A stretch of 64,000 bases of DNA from Rhizobium sp. FY34 (GTDB lineage: Bacteria > Pseudomonadota > Alphaproteobacteria > Rhizobiales > Rhizobiaceae): assembly GCF_005222845.1 (NCBI RefSeq), contig NZ_STFZ01000036.1, positions 105,908 to 169,907 on the forward strand, in the 5' to 3' direction. Positions 8,464 to 17,314 of the stretch are shown here, in pieces (within the stretch, counting starts at the first letter, position 1; each line of letters starts with the position of its first letter). A program made the position numbers and the translations under genes. The notes under the pieces are model-generated. The model made no database searches. It worked only from the letters and a program-made list of their open reading frames with translations, and had not been told where the DNA came from.

Positions 8464-9423
8464 ATGCGCTTCAAGAACCTGGATCTCAATCTGCTCGCCG
8501 CTCTCGATACGCTGATCCGTGTCCGCAATGTCAGTCGTGCTGCCGAGGAAATGTTCATCACGCAATCGGCGATGAGCAATGCTTTGGGGCGCCTGCGCGA
8601 CTATTTCGACGATCCACTGCTGATCCAGGTCGGGCGGGCGATGGAATTGTCTCCGCTTGCTGTTTCGCTCGAAGAACCGCTGCGCGACATCATCGTGCGC
8701 ATAGAGGCGGCGGTGGTCTCGACGCCGTCCTTTGCGCCTGAGGAAAGCACGCGCCGCATCAAGCTCATCGTTTCCGATTATTCGCTGCACACCGTGATGC
8801 CGGTCTTCCTTCAGATCCTGGCGCAGAAGGCGCCGGGCATGCAGGTGGATTTCAAGCCGCAGCAGAACTACCCGCATCTGCTGCTGGAGCGCGGCGAAGC
8901 CGATCTGCTCATTGCGCCGGCCGTCTTCTGCTCGGCCAGCCATCCGACGGAACACCTGCTCGAAGACGAGATCTGTTGCGTGGTGGATGCCGAAAGTCCG
9001 CTCGCGCATATGCCCATGACCGAAGCGGCGCTGCTGGCGGCCGGGCATGTGGTGATGCAGCCGCCAAATGGCGGCGAAAGCTTCGCCCAGCGCATCTGCG
9101 GCCAGTTCGGGCTGGCGATCCGGGTGGAAGCGAGCACGTTTTCCTTCGCATCGCTGCCGCTTCTGATCCGCGGCACGACCCGCATTGCACTGGTGCAACG
9201 CAGCCTGGTGCAAAGCATGCTGGGCCTTGGCGGGATCGCGATCATCGCACCGCCATTTCCCTTTCCGCCGCTCCAGCAGTCGCTGCAATGGCACAGCTAC
9301 CGGACGCGGGATCCGGGGTTGGCCTGGGTGCGGGCGCAGATCCTGGAAGCGGCAACGATGTTTCGGGCCTCACTGGACAGCGGCGAACAGGGCAGGCAAG
9401 GCATTCAGGCGGTAAATACTTAA
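8464..9423 (+). CDS. LysR-family transcriptional regulator (NodD-like group)
   Basis: A 319-residue LysR regulator. The N-terminal winged helix-turn-helix (about residues 5-65) reads LNLLAALDTLIRVRNVSRAA, then SAMSNALGRLR, and is followed by the ligand-binding domain. Start supported by GGAGG seven bases upstream. It is divergent from the catabolic operon at 74-8278, the standard layout for a LysR activator. The 185-base gap between them (8279-8463) contains an AT-rich stretch near 8390-8440 with AATCA and TGATT half-sites about 32 bases apart, a plausible but unproven binding region. Confidence 0.92.
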   Translation: MRFKNLDLNLLAALDTLIRVRNVSRAAEEMFITQSAMSNALGRLRDYFDDPLLIQVGRAMELSPLAVSLEEPLRDIIVRIEAAVVSTPSFAPEESTRRIKLIVSDYSLHTVMPVFLQILAQKAPGMQVDFKPQQNYPHLLLERGEADLLIAPAVFCSASHPTEHLLEDEICCVVDAESPLAHMPMTEAALLAAGHVVMQPPNGGESFAQRICGQFGLAIRVEASTFSFASLPLLIRGTTRIALVQRSLVQSMLGLGGIAIIAPPFPFPPLQQSLQWHSYRTRDPGLAWVRAQILEAATMFRASLDSGEQGRQGIQAVNT

Positions 9424-9712
9424 TATTCCGAATGACGATTTTACATATGTCAACTCCGCTTCTAATCCATGAATGAGGCGGTCGCTCGGCAATGCAGGGA
9501 ACATTGCTGGCGAGGCGGATCTGCCGCAGCTGTGTAACAGCTGACGGTTCGGGAGAGGGGAATGCCACAGATGGAGCTGACTGACACCGCCACGGCGGTG
9601 AACGCTCCTTCTTTGCCGATTTGCTGGTTCCGTGTCGCAGGCAATCGAGTGACCGACGCTTTCGTCGGAATGGCCGAGTGCTCGCCAGTATCTCATGTTT
9701 TAGGAGGACGGA
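9424..9712 (+). promoter_or_regulatory. Structured 5' leader of the MetA-type channel gene
   Basis: The 289 bases before the channel gene hold no coding frame that looks real but contain a run of short perfect hairpins: GCAATG/CATTGC (9489-9494 with 9502-9507), CAGCTG/CAGCTG (9527-9532 with 9538-9543, loop TGTAA), CACCGC/GCGGTG (9585-9590 with 9595-9600) and CCGACG/CGTCGG (9653-9658 with 9663-9668, loop CTTT). This suggests a folded untranslated leader. I could not match it to a known riboswitch class. Confidence 0.4.
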
Positions 9713-10612
9713 ATGGGTATAGCGAACAGTTTGAAATGTCTGGCTCTCGGCGCTCTGGTATCGGGCGGGGCGGTGAGTGCGGCAGGTGCGGCGGAAAACG
9801 GCAATACACAATACCCGCCCGGGTCCCCGCAGTTTTACGCAGGTCAGATCCCACCCTATCCGGGCCTTTATTTCCTATCGCATACGAGCTATTCCACGGC
9901 CAATCAGACCAATGATGGTAATGGCAATGCGCTGCCGATCGACTTTGACGTCAAGGCAGTCTCAGAGACCCTGCGCTTCCTCTATGTTTCCGACCTGGAG
10001 GTCGCGGGAGCGAAGGTCTGGGGACAGCTGGTCGTGCCTCTGGTCCATGTCGACCTGTCGGTGCCCTTCGCCTCTGACGATAGTTTCGGTTTGGGCGACA
10101 TGGTCGGTGCCGTCGGCCTCGCCTGGTATCCTGACCAGAAGCAGAGCTTTATCTTCGGCGTCGACATTGCCGCGCCGACCGGTCGGTATGGCCAGAATGA
10201 CTTCCCCAATATCGGTCTCAATCACTGGTCGTTTCAGCCGACGGTTGGCTATCACTATTTCGATCCTGAGGGCCTCGAATTTGGTGTGGCCGCGCGCATG
10301 ATCTTCAATACTGAGAACACTGACAATGACTACAAGAGCGGTAACGAACTGGTCGTTGATTATGCCGTCGGCTGGAATTTCGGCAAGGTCCGTGTCGGCG
10401 CTGTCGGCTACTACCTGCAGCAGTTGACGGATGACACCGGCCCGACTGCGCCGGCAGACGGCCACCGCGGCAAGGCCTTTGCGATCGGTCCGTCGCTGGC
10501 CTACAGCATCAACCCCGCCATGCAGATCAGCGCGTCCTGGCAGCATGACGTTATGGCCGAAAATCGCGCCCAGGGCGACACGATCTGGCTCAATTTCGCA
10601 ACGAAGTTTTGA
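9713..10612 (+). CDS. Outer-membrane channel, phenol-degradation MetA-like family
   Basis: A 299-residue protein with a Sec signal peptide (hydrophobic core residues 8-25, cleavage near AGAAEN). The rest is rich in alternating aromatic beta strands and ends in Phe (WLNFATKF), typical of an outer-membrane beta barrel. It fits the MetA-pathway/SphA-like transporter family, found in aromatic degradation clusters and thought to admit hydrophobic substrates. RBS AGGAGG precedes the ATG. It lies just downstream of the LysR gene and is followed by a strong hairpin terminator. Confidence 0.83.
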   Translation: MGIANSLKCLALGALVSGGAVSAAGAAENGNTQYPPGSPQFYAGQIPPYPGLYFLSHTSYSTANQTNDGNGNALPIDFDVKAVSETLRFLYVSDLEVAGAKVWGQLVVPLVHVDLSVPFASDDSFGLGDMVGAVGLAWYPDQKQSFIFGVDIAAPTGRYGQNDFPNIGLNHWSFQPTVGYHYFDPEGLEFGVAARMIFNTENTDNDYKSGNELVVDYAVGWNFGKVRVGAVGYYLQQLTDDTGPTAPADGHRGKAFAIGPSLAYSINPAMQISASWQHDVMAENRAQGDTIWLNFATKF

Positions 10613-10629
10613 ACCGGAAATAGCGCTTC

Positions 10630-10665
10630 GGAATGCTGCTGGCGGGCAAGCGCCAGCAGCATTCC
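10630..10665 (+). terminator. Hairpin terminator after the channel gene
   Basis: A perfect 15-base stem (GGAATGCTGCTGGCG with its complement at 10651-10665) and a six-base loop lie 18 bases after the stop codon. No clear T-run follows, but the stem is strong enough to end or protect the transcript. Confidence 0.65.
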
Positions 10666-10805
10666 GTTGCTCGTCGTGACATGTCCGTGACGTTGAACAA
10701 TGTCTGCGTCAAAGACCGCCTGACGACATGAACGGGGTAGCATCGTAAACTTGTTCTGCAACAGCGGGGCCCCGGATGCCCGGAACGTGCCGCCTGAATG
10801 ATCCC

Positions 10806-11030
10806 CGACAGGCTGCGATCCTACGGCGCAGGAAAGCGATCATGCCGAGTGTAGTGCATCACGCTGAAAAGGGTTTAATGTTCGGGCGGGGAATTCTCAC
10901 CAGCCAGCCCGCAGGCGGGAGCGGATCATGAAGCGCTTCAAGTCATGGCCACATCTAGAACGCTTCGTCTCGATCCATGATACGATCCCATCAGGTCGAA
11001 ACACGCTCTCTAAAATCTCGCGCCAAGACA
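10806..11030 (+). pseudogene. IS6-family transposase remnant (C-terminal part)
   Basis: This stretch aligns by eye with the last third of the IS6 transposase at 41001-41702: the blocks for KLRSYG, RAENSHQP, ERIMKRFKS and RFVSIHD can be followed, but with frame breaks and stop codons and without the N-terminal two thirds. It is a decayed fragment. The rest of 10666-11219 holds no gene that I can recognise. Confidence 0.7.
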
Positions 11031-11175
11031 TCTCTTTGTAACGATATCGGCACCGCGCCACTCGGCCCTATCCAGATCCAGCGGATATGTCCTTCGTGTC
11101 TCGGCTTGCTTTCGTCACAAAATCACTCCGTCAGAATGATCCCCAGTTTGCGGTAAATACTCTCTAGGTGTCGCA

Positions 11176-11207
11176 ATCGTGGCCCGTTCTTTCGAAGGGG
11201 CCACGAT
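11176..11207 (-). terminator. Hairpin downstream of the FAD monooxygenase gene
   Basis: A perfect 10-base stem (ATCGTGGCCC at 11176-11185 with GGGCCACGAT at 11198-11207) begins 12 bases after the stop of the minus-strand gene. It lacks a T-run on that strand, so it is either a weak terminator or a 3' stabilising hairpin. Confidence 0.45.
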
Positions 11208-11219
11208 GATGAGCCGCGC

Positions 11220-12419
11220 TCAGAAGGGCTCGTTGAGTACCATTTTGAGAAGGGCTTCGGCGTCTTCCGTCATGCCCGTTTCAATTTTCCGGCCCGTCCC
11301 TTTGACATTGTCGAGCAGATAGTCCCGAAGGCTGCGCAGCGGGCCGGGCACGTTGTGATAGACCCGCCCAAGAATACGGGCGAACTTGGTGGTGAAATTG
11401 GTATAAGGGCGACGCAGGTCCTCGTACCGCTTCAGCGCAGCCTTGATCGAGTTGGCATCGGTCAGATCCGCTTCTTTCAGGAATTTGGCAAGGAAATAGC
11501 CATCCTCGATCGCCATCCCTGCGCCATAGGCGGCATAGGGGGAAGTCGGATGCGCTGCATCGCCCATGATTGTGACACGGCCCTTCGACCATTGTTTCAG
11601 CCCTGGAATATACTCCACGATCCAGCGAAAAAGATGCGCATCGGTGTCGGTGCGGCTCATGATTTCCTGCGTCGGGGCGGCGAAATGGCCGACCAGGTTG
11701 CGCACATAGGCGGGCACGTCCTTGGGTGGCTTCTCGCCCTTGTATTCCTCGACAAGCCACCATTCGAAGCACTTCTTGCCTTCGAAGATAAGCGGGCAAT
11801 ATCCCATCTGGTAGTTTTTGTCGTGTTGGATGACGCATTGCTTGACGTCGATTTCGTCTGCCTCGCACCAGCCGAGCCAGATCGCGATACCGAGTTTCTT
11901 GGGCTCCGGCGTGTCCGGGAACAATTGTCCGCGGACCAGCGACCGGATACCGTCGGACCCCACGAGGACGTCGGCATGTTCGACCTTGCCGTTTGCGAAA
12001 TGGATCTTGATGCCGTCGGCAGTCTCTTCGTAGCGCTCGAACTTATGGCCCGCGACGATCAGATCGTCGGGCACGACATCGAGCATTCTGGCGTAAAGCT
12101 CCTTGCGCATCATACCCGATTGCCAGCCGGACGCATTGGCCTGAGCGAGCAAGTCCTCGGAAACGTTGATCCGCGCCCGAACTTTTCCGTCCCAACGACG
12201 GAATTCGGCATGCACGCCATTGTAGATATCTTCGACATCAACCCCGAGCCGGCGCAGGATCGTCAGACCCACGGCGTTCAGGATCAGCGCACCACCAAGC
12301 GGCGTAATCTCCTCTGCGCGTTCGTAGACCGTCACATTAATGCCGGCCTTATTCAGTGCCAAACCCGCTGTGATGCCAGCCGGACCCGCGCCAATAATGG
12401 CGACTTTTGGATTCTTCAT
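11220..12419 (-). CDS. FAD-dependent aromatic monooxygenase
   Basis: A 399-residue class A flavoprotein hydroxylase, full length. Motifs: GAGPAG near residue 11 for FAD binding, GSDGIRSLVR (DG motif) and GDAAHPTSPYAAYGAG (GD motif). Start supported by GGAGGAGATAGG before the ATG. It is a different protein from the hydroxylase at 4559-5689. It stands alone, divergent from an AraC regulator only 43 bases away, so expression is probably substrate-induced through that regulator. The ring substrate cannot be read from the sequence. Confidence 0.87.
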   Translation of the reverse strand: MKNPKVAIIGAGPAGITAGLALNKAGINVTVYERAEEITPLGGALILNAVGLTILRRLGVDVEDIYNGVHAEFRRWDGKVRARINVSEDLLAQANASGWQSGMMRKELYARMLDVVPDDLIVAGHKFERYEETADGIKIHFANGKVEHADVLVGSDGIRSLVRGQLFPDTPEPKKLGIAIWLGWCEADEIDVKQCVIQHDKNYQMGYCPLIFEGKKCFEWWLVEEYKGEKPPKDVPAYVRNLVGHFAAPTQEIMSRTDTDAHLFRWIVEYIPGLKQWSKGRVTIMGDAAHPTSPYAAYGAGMAIEDGYFLAKFLKEADLTDANSIKAALKRYEDLRRPYTNFTTKFARILGRVYHNVPGPLRSLRDYLLDNVKGTGRKIETGMTEDAEALLKMVLNEPF

Positions 12420-12462
12420 CCTATCTCCTCCCTCTCCCTAGGAGCCAAAAAGCTACCGGAGC

Positions 12463-13461
12463 ATGGGAGATAAAACAGTTGCAATTATCCAAATTTTCGC
12501 ACAAATCATCCAAATGATGACCGATCTGCTTGGCGATATTCTCGCAGCTCTTTCGTTCAGAGAGCTGAACATCACCGAATTCCAGCTAAAGGCCCCTTGG
12601 GCGATTAGCACGGAGGGGTTTCGACCCGGCTTCAATCTGATCCTGGTCGAAGGCAGTTGTTGGATCAGCCTTTTGAATGGGCGCAACATCCGTCTCACGG
12701 CCGGGCAGTCCATTTTGCTGCCGCGCGGCGGCTCGATCAAATACGCGTCGGGCCCGAAGGTTTCGGCTGCGAAATTGACCGACCTTTGGGACGAAGCGCA
12801 GTTTCACCCGCTGAGCGATTTCCCGGCGGTTTTCTTCGAAAAGGCTTGGGGCGGGGACGGGGCCAAGAGCCGTTTTCTCGGCTTCGCTTTCGAGCTTGCC
12901 GAAACGGTGGAGGAAAGAGTTCTTCCCAGCTTGCCGGACGTCATCCTGCTCGACGCGTCGGAACAGGCATCGCACATGGTTCAGGCATTCCGGACCTATC
13001 TTGCTAACGGCCGGACCATGGAGCCGGGTGAGTTTGCCATCCGCGCCCGATTTGCGGAAGGTATCGTCATCGAACAACTGAGGCGCCACATCCTGTCATC
13101 CGGCTACGAAACGGGGTGGATCGCGGGCATCAGGCATCCGAAACTTCAGACTGCCATTGCCCTTATTCACAAACGGTTTGACGAACACTGGAGCCTCGAG
13201 ACCCTGGCCAAGGCCTGCGGGATGAGCCGCGCGTCTTTTGCGAAGGAATTCTGCGACATTATGGGCCAGCCGCCGATAACGTATCTCAACGACGTGCGCG
13301 TTCACAAAGCGAGAACGCTTCTCATGGCCGGCAAACTGTCGATCTCAGACATCGCCTTTCGCGTTGGCTTCGGAACGGAATTCGCGATGCGTCGGAATGT
13401 TCGGCGCCTGCTCGGCCAGACGCCGCGAGATATTCGCAGAGACGCGGCACAGTCGGTTTGA
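12463..13461 (+). CDS. AraC-family transcriptional regulator
   Basis: A 332-residue regulator with an N-terminal cupin-like ligand domain (about residues 20-170, AraC_binding/RCS type) and a C-terminal double helix-turn-helix (about residues 225-330; SLETLAKACGMSRASFAKEF and a second motif with LSISDIAFRVGFGTE). The ATG at 12463 has a weak GGAG upstream; ATGs at 12514/12517 are alternative starts that also give a sensible domain (MTDLLGDILAAL). Divergent from the monooxygenase gene, which it likely controls. Confidence 0.88.
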   Translation: MGDKTVAIIQIFAQIIQMMTDLLGDILAALSFRELNITEFQLKAPWAISTEGFRPGFNLILVEGSCWISLLNGRNIRLTAGQSILLPRGGSIKYASGPKVSAAKLTDLWDEAQFHPLSDFPAVFFEKAWGGDGAKSRFLGFAFELAETVEERVLPSLPDVILLDASEQASHMVQAFRTYLANGRTMEPGEFAIRARFAEGIVIEQLRRHILSSGYETGWIAGIRHPKLQTAIALIHKRFDEHWSLETLAKACGMSRASFAKEFCDIMGQPPITYLNDVRVHKARTLLMAGKLSISDIAFRVGFGTEFAMRRNVRRLLGQTPRDIRRDAAQSV

Positions 13462-13473
13462 ACGCTGGCAAAA

Positions 13474-13640
13474 ACACAGTCTGGTGTAAAGCATGCTGTT
13501 TCTTGGGAGGATCGCGATCGCCGAGCCGCCGGTTCCCTTTCCGAGGCTCCAGCAAACTCTGCAATGGCATGGCTACCGGACGCAGGAGCCGGGGCTGAGC
13601 CAGGTGACAGTCGATGACATCAAGGCGGCGCAGGAAATTT
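13474..13640 (+). pseudogene. LysR regulator remnant (C-terminal fragment)
   Basis: These bases align with the 3' part of the LysR gene at about 9196-9370. Shared stretches include TGGTGTAAAGCATGCTG (one change), CCCTTTCCG, CTGCAATGGCA and GGCTACCGGACGC. The fragment has an indel that shifts frame, and nothing upstream encodes the rest of the protein. It points to a duplicated regulator or cluster that has since decayed. Confidence 0.75.
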
Positions 13641-13659
13641 TCCCTGTTGCAGATGCAAT

Positions 13660-14556
13660 CTACAACTCCTCAAGGCTGTCGTTCAGCAATTCTATGCGCC
13701 GCAGACGCTTGCGTCCCGGTTCTCCGGCCTTTTCGAAGCAGCGCGTGATCAAGACATGCGACAGCGCCATGACGGCCGTATGATTAAACAGCGGGCCCGG
13801 CGCGCAGGTTTGGCACGGCAGGTGCCAGGTCGCCCGCTTCTCGAACGGAGCACCCTCGTCGCTGATATATAGAAGCGAGGCCTTGCTGCGCGTCACTTGC
13901 TCGACAAGCAGTTCGAAACTTGCAACGCGTCGGCGCAGGCCGAAAAATATTATCAGATCTTCGGGCCGCAGGCTTGCCAGATGCTCCCCCATGGTTTCGC
14001 CGGCACCGGGAATAGCGAGAACATTCTCGATCACCTGGGTCAATTGCCATTGCATATAGGCTGCAAAGGGATGGCTGCTGCGAAAGCCGATGATCCAGAC
14101 CTTGCGGGCATCCAGAATGGCCTGGGCGATTGCGTCCACCTGTGAATCGCTGATAGGCGCGAAGGTTTCCTCGATATTGAGTTGTCCTTGTGCGACATGC
14201 GCATGGACCGATTGCCGCTTGGAGCCATCGCTCGCGCTATCGAGAAAGAGCCTCGACCCCGTGCGGCCTTCCGCACGCGCGTGGCGGCGCGCTGCTTCAT
14301 AATTCTCGTAGCCCAGCCTCTGCACGAAGCGGGATACCGTTGCCTTGGAGACATGCGCAAGGGCTGCCAGTTCCTGCGCGGAATAGCTGGCGAGTTCGCC
14401 GGGAAAATCGGCAATCAATTCTCCCAGGCGCCGCTCCGCAGGATGGAGATCCGGCAATATCTGGCGCACCTGCGTCAAAAATGATTTGTCTCTCGCCACG
14501 CTTCTCTCTCCGCCTCCATCCGCCTGGATAGTGGACGCGCACGCGTCTCTTTTCAA
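13660..14556 (-). CDS. RpiR/MurR-family transcriptional regulator
   Basis: Up to 298 residues: an N-terminal helix-turn-helix of the RpiR type (YSAQELAALAHVSKATVSRF) followed by a SIS sugar-isomerase-like domain. Two starts are possible. A TTG at 14556 overlaps the racemase stop by four bases (coupled translation). A GTG at 14499 has GGAGAG at good spacing and would give 279 residues. It is the last gene of the oligopeptide-type transporter operon and probably controls it; an inverted repeat suited to such a regulator lies before the operon at 20965-20998. Confidence 0.88.
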   Translation of the reverse strand: MKRDACASTIQADGGGERSVARDKSFLTQVRQILPDLHPAERRLGELIADFPGELASYSAQELAALAHVSKATVSRFVQRLGYENYEAARRHARAEGRTGSRLFLDSASDGSKRQSVHAHVAQGQLNIEETFAPISDSQVDAIAQAILDARKVWIIGFRSSHPFAAYMQWQLTQVIENVLAIPGAGETMGEHLASLRPEDLIIFFGLRRRVASFELLVEQVTRSKASLLYISDEGAPFEKRATWHLPCQTCAPGPLFNHTAVMALSHVLITRCFEKAGEPGRKRLRRIELLNDSLEEL

Positions 14557-15212
14557 CGGTCAGCTTCGGCAACAAGGGCTGCCAGTCGATCGGCGGCTGC
14601 ACGCAAAGGTGCAATGACAGGCCTTTGAAAACGCGCCGAAAGCGCCTCCGCCGCTTGGCCCAGCGGCCCGCCGCCGATGATCACCGCATCGACATCATCC
14701 AGTTCAAAGCATTGGCGCACAGCAATTTCAAGCGCGTCTTGCAGCGCCTCAGGGTCAGCGGCCAGCCTCCGGGGCTCTTCTTGCGTCAACCACGTGCCGG
14801 CATAGCGATCGGCAAGCCCGAGTTCTGCGGCTTTGGCCGCGAAACTGCCGACCAGATCCGGCGTCACGGTGGCGATCGCAAAGCGCCGACCCTCTGTCGC
14901 AGCCGCCAGCATGCCGGCCTCGCAAAGCCCGACCACGGGTACCGTGACGGCCGCCCGCAGAATGGCTGCGCCCGGATCACCGAAGGCGGCGATGAGAAAG
15001 CCATCGGCGACACCGGCCGCTTCCAGCCCCAGTTCCACCACGCCGCTTGCCGCCTCGGCCAATTCCGCGTCATTGACAATCATCGCCACGCCGCGCCGGG
15101 CGGTCCTGGCCTCCAGCGTCCAGGTGGGCGGAAGATGGTCCCGCACAATGCCGGCCATCATGCTCGTCGTTGCCTGGCGCGTATTGGGGTTTATCAGCAC
15201 AATATGCGTCAT
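14553..15212 (-). CDS. Aspartate/glutamate racemase family protein (hydantoin racemase-like)
   Basis: A 219-residue protein starting MTHIVLINPNTRQATT, the typical opening of hydantoin/Asp-Glu racemases. The enzyme uses two cysteines as acid and base; Cys near VVGLCEAG is clear, whereas the second position reads GGGPLG (usually GCAG), so the second catalytic Cys appears to be missing. Activity may therefore differ from a two-base racemase. It sits between the transporter ATPase genes and the RpiR regulator, suggesting the imported compound is processed here. Confidence 0.82.
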   Translation of the reverse strand: MTHIVLINPNTRQATTSMMAGIVRDHLPPTWTLEARTARRGVAMIVNDAELAEAASGVVELGLEAAGVADGFLIAAFGDPGAAILRAAVTVPVVGLCEAGMLAAATEGRRFAIATVTPDLVGSFAAKAAELGLADRYAGTWLTQEEPRRLAADPEALQDALEIAVRQCFELDDVDAVIIGGGPLGQAAEALSARFQRPVIAPLRAAADRLAALVAEADR

Positions 15213-15284
15213 GAATGAACAACAACTGTGCTGCGGTTGCTCATTCGGCGCAATGCGGCCATGGCTATCATCTTCCCAACCATC

Positions 15285-16247
15285 CTAAGCATAGTGCAGG
15301 CAGGCCACTTGTCCCGCACCCTTGGTGCCGGTGAGAGGCGGCACAGCCTGCCCGCAGGCCTCCATCACGCGCACACAGCGCGGCGCAAAGGCGCAGCCCT
15401 TGGGCATATCGGCCAGATCCGGCGGTGCGCCCGGAATGGTCACCAGCCTGTCACGATGCCCGGCAAGCTCGACCCGCGCGCCCAGCAGCCCTTGCGTATA
15501 AGGATGCTGCGGATTGCGGATGATGTCGGCGACGGCTCCCTCTTCCACGATCCGACCGGCATACATCACCGCTATCCTGTCGGCGACTTCGGCGGCAACT
15601 CCAATGTCATGCGTAACGAAGATGACCGAAAGTCCGTATTCCGCCTGGAGTTCGCGGATCAGGAGCAGGATCTGGATCTGCACGGTGGCATCCAATGCCG
15701 TGGTCGGTTCATCGGCGAGGAGAACTCTGGGATTGCACGCAAGCGCCATTGCAATCATCGCCCGCTGCAGCATTCCGCCGGACATTTCATGCGGATAGGT
15801 CTTCAGGCGGCGTTCGGGAGACGGGATACGGACTTTTTCAAACAGCGCAAGCGCTCGCTCGAAAGCCTCATTGCGACCCAGCTTTTCATGCCGCATGATC
15901 GCTTCGGTGATCTGGTCGCCGAGCGTATAGACCGGGTCGAGCGCCAGCCTTGGCTCCTGAAACACCATGGAGGCGACCGCGCCGCGAAAGTCGGCAATCT
16001 GGCGGGCCGACAGCGCCGTCACATCATGACCGGCAACCTGCATCCGACCTGTTATCGTCGTGCCTTTTGGATGCAGCCTTAGCAGGGAGCGCATGGTCAC
16101 GCTTTTTCCCGAACCGGATTCGCCCAGAAGCGCCACCACCTCGCCGGTCTTTACCGAAAGACTGACACCGTTTACCGCCTGCACAGGCTTTCGCCCGCGA
16201 TTGAAGGTCACGCTGAGATTATCGATTTCAATCATGGGGTTCATCAC
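15285..16247 (-). CDS. Oligopeptide-type ABC transporter ATP-binding protein (DppD-like)
   Basis: A 320-residue ATPase with Walker A GESGSGKS, the signature EMSGGMLQRAMIA, and Walker B VLLADEPTTALD, followed by the OppD/F-type C-terminal extension with clustered Cys residues (CAFAPRCVRVMEACG) known to bind an iron-sulfur cluster in this family. Its ATG overlaps the stop of the next ATPase gene by four bases. A 72-base gap separates it from the racemase gene. Confidence 0.92.
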   Translation of the reverse strand: MMNPMIEIDNLSVTFNRGRKPVQAVNGVSLSVKTGEVVALLGESGSGKSVTMRSLLRLHPKGTTITGRMQVAGHDVTALSARQIADFRGAVASMVFQEPRLALDPVYTLGDQITEAIMRHEKLGRNEAFERALALFEKVRIPSPERRLKTYPHEMSGGMLQRAMIAMALACNPRVLLADEPTTALDATVQIQILLLIRELQAEYGLSVIFVTHDIGVAAEVADRIAVMYAGRIVEEGAVADIIRNPQHPYTQGLLGARVELAGHRDRLVTIPGAPPDLADMPKGCAFAPRCVRVMEACGQAVPPLTGTKGAGQVACLHYA

Positions 16248-17314
16248 GATCCGCTCTCCTGAAGGGCTGGGGCCCGGCTGTGAAGCCCGCCGGGTTCGGC
16301 CATAAGACAGGCGACGGAGTGTTGGGTTTTTGCGCTCGACACGCCTGGCGGCATCCGGGTGCAGATGTCTTCGGAAAAGCTGCAGCGCGGATGGAACCGA
16401 CAGCCGGGTGGCGGATCGATGGGATTGGGCGGATCACCCGACAGCGGCGGAACCTTGGTGCGCTCGGCTGGATCCATTTTCGGCATGGAGGCAAGCAGAG
16501 CGGATGTGTAGGGATGGCCGGGCGTATCGAAGATCGCATCGCGCGTGCCGATCTCGCAGACCTTTCCCAGATACATGACCATGACCCGATCACACATGAA
16601 GCGCACGACATTGAGGTCATGCGAAATAAACATGTAGGTCAGGCCAAAATCCCGTTTCAGGTCGAGCAGCAGGTTGAGCACCTGCGCCTCCACGGATTTG
16701 TCGAGCGCCGACACTGCCTCGTCAAGGATCACCAGACGAGGCTCGAGCGCAAGAGCGCGCGCGATATTGATGCGCTGGCGCTGGCCACCCGACAGTTCAT
16801 GCGGATAACGCCCGGCAAACCGTCCCGGCTCCAGTCCCACGCGGTGGAGGAGATCATGGGCACGGTCTATGGCAACCCTTGGCGAGATACCATGCACGCG
16901 CGGTCCAAAGGCAATGGAATCCTCGATCGTCAGACGCGGGTTCAACGAGGCATAGCTGTCCTGGAACACCATCTGCACCTGGCGGCGATAGTCCCGCAGC
17001 GGCAGCGTGCCGCCGACGCTTTCGCCATCAAACAGCAATTCGCCCCTATCCTGGCGGATCAATTGCATCAGAACACGCGCTGTGGTCGACTTGCCGCAGC
17101 CGCTTTCGCCGACAACGCCAAGCGTCTCACCCTTCAAAATATCGAAATCGACGCCATCAACGGCAGATACCACTTTCTTCGGCTTGAGAAAGCCGCTGCC
17201 CTTAACAGGGAAATGCCGAACAAGACCGCGAACAGAGAGAAGCGGTTGAGCTGGTCCACCCCGATCACGCGGATCGCCTGGCTGGTTTAACGGGTTTGGT
17301 ACGGCGTCCATCAT
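16244..17314 (-). CDS. Oligopeptide-type ABC transporter ATP-binding protein (DppF-like)
   Basis: A 356-residue ATPase: Walker A GESGCGKST, signature ELSGGQRQRINIARAL, Walker B LVILDEAVSALD, and a C-terminal oligopeptide extension with Cys residues (CRFHPRCSF). I set the start at the ATG at 17314, which overlaps the permease stop by four bases; the frame is open 48 codons further, but that part overlaps the permease gene. It pairs with the DppD-like subunit to power import. Confidence 0.92.
   Translation of the reverse strand: MMDAVPNPLNQPGDPRDRGGPAQPLLSVRGLVRHFPVKGSGFLKPKKVVSAVDGVDFDILKGETLGVVGESGCGKSTTARVLMQLIRQDRGELLFDGESVGGTLPLRDYRRQVQMVFQDSYASLNPRLTIEDSIAFGPRVHGISPRVAIDRAHDLLHRVGLEPGRFAGRYPHELSGGQRQRINIARALALEPRLVILDEAVSALDKSVEAQVLNLLLDLKRDFGLTYMFISHDLNVVRFMCDRVMVMYLGKVCEIGTRDAIFDTPGHPYTSALLASMPKMDPAERTKVPPLSGDPPNPIDPPPGCRFHPRCSFSEDICTRMPPGVSSAKTQHSVACLMAEPGGLHSRAPALQESGS

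Noticed and set aside
9545..9640. Glycine-riboswitch-like sequence (GGGAGAGG, later CACCGCC and CGGTGAA)
   Set aside because: The later conserved part of the aptamer is missing, so I only report a structured leader.
11220..12419. MHPCO, the ring-opening oxygenase of classical B6 breakdown
   Set aside because: It is a class A flavin hydroxylase, but no MHPCO-specific residues could be verified, and it is 11 kb away with its own AraC regulator.
14553..15212. Maleate isomerase (NicE) for the NicX pathway
   Set aside because: The N-terminus and motifs fit the hydantoin racemase group, and the gene belongs to a different operon with an oligopeptide-type transporter.
16280..17290. 336-codon plus-strand frame opposite the DppF-like ATPase
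   Set aside because: Shadow of a gene with full Walker motifs on the other strand.
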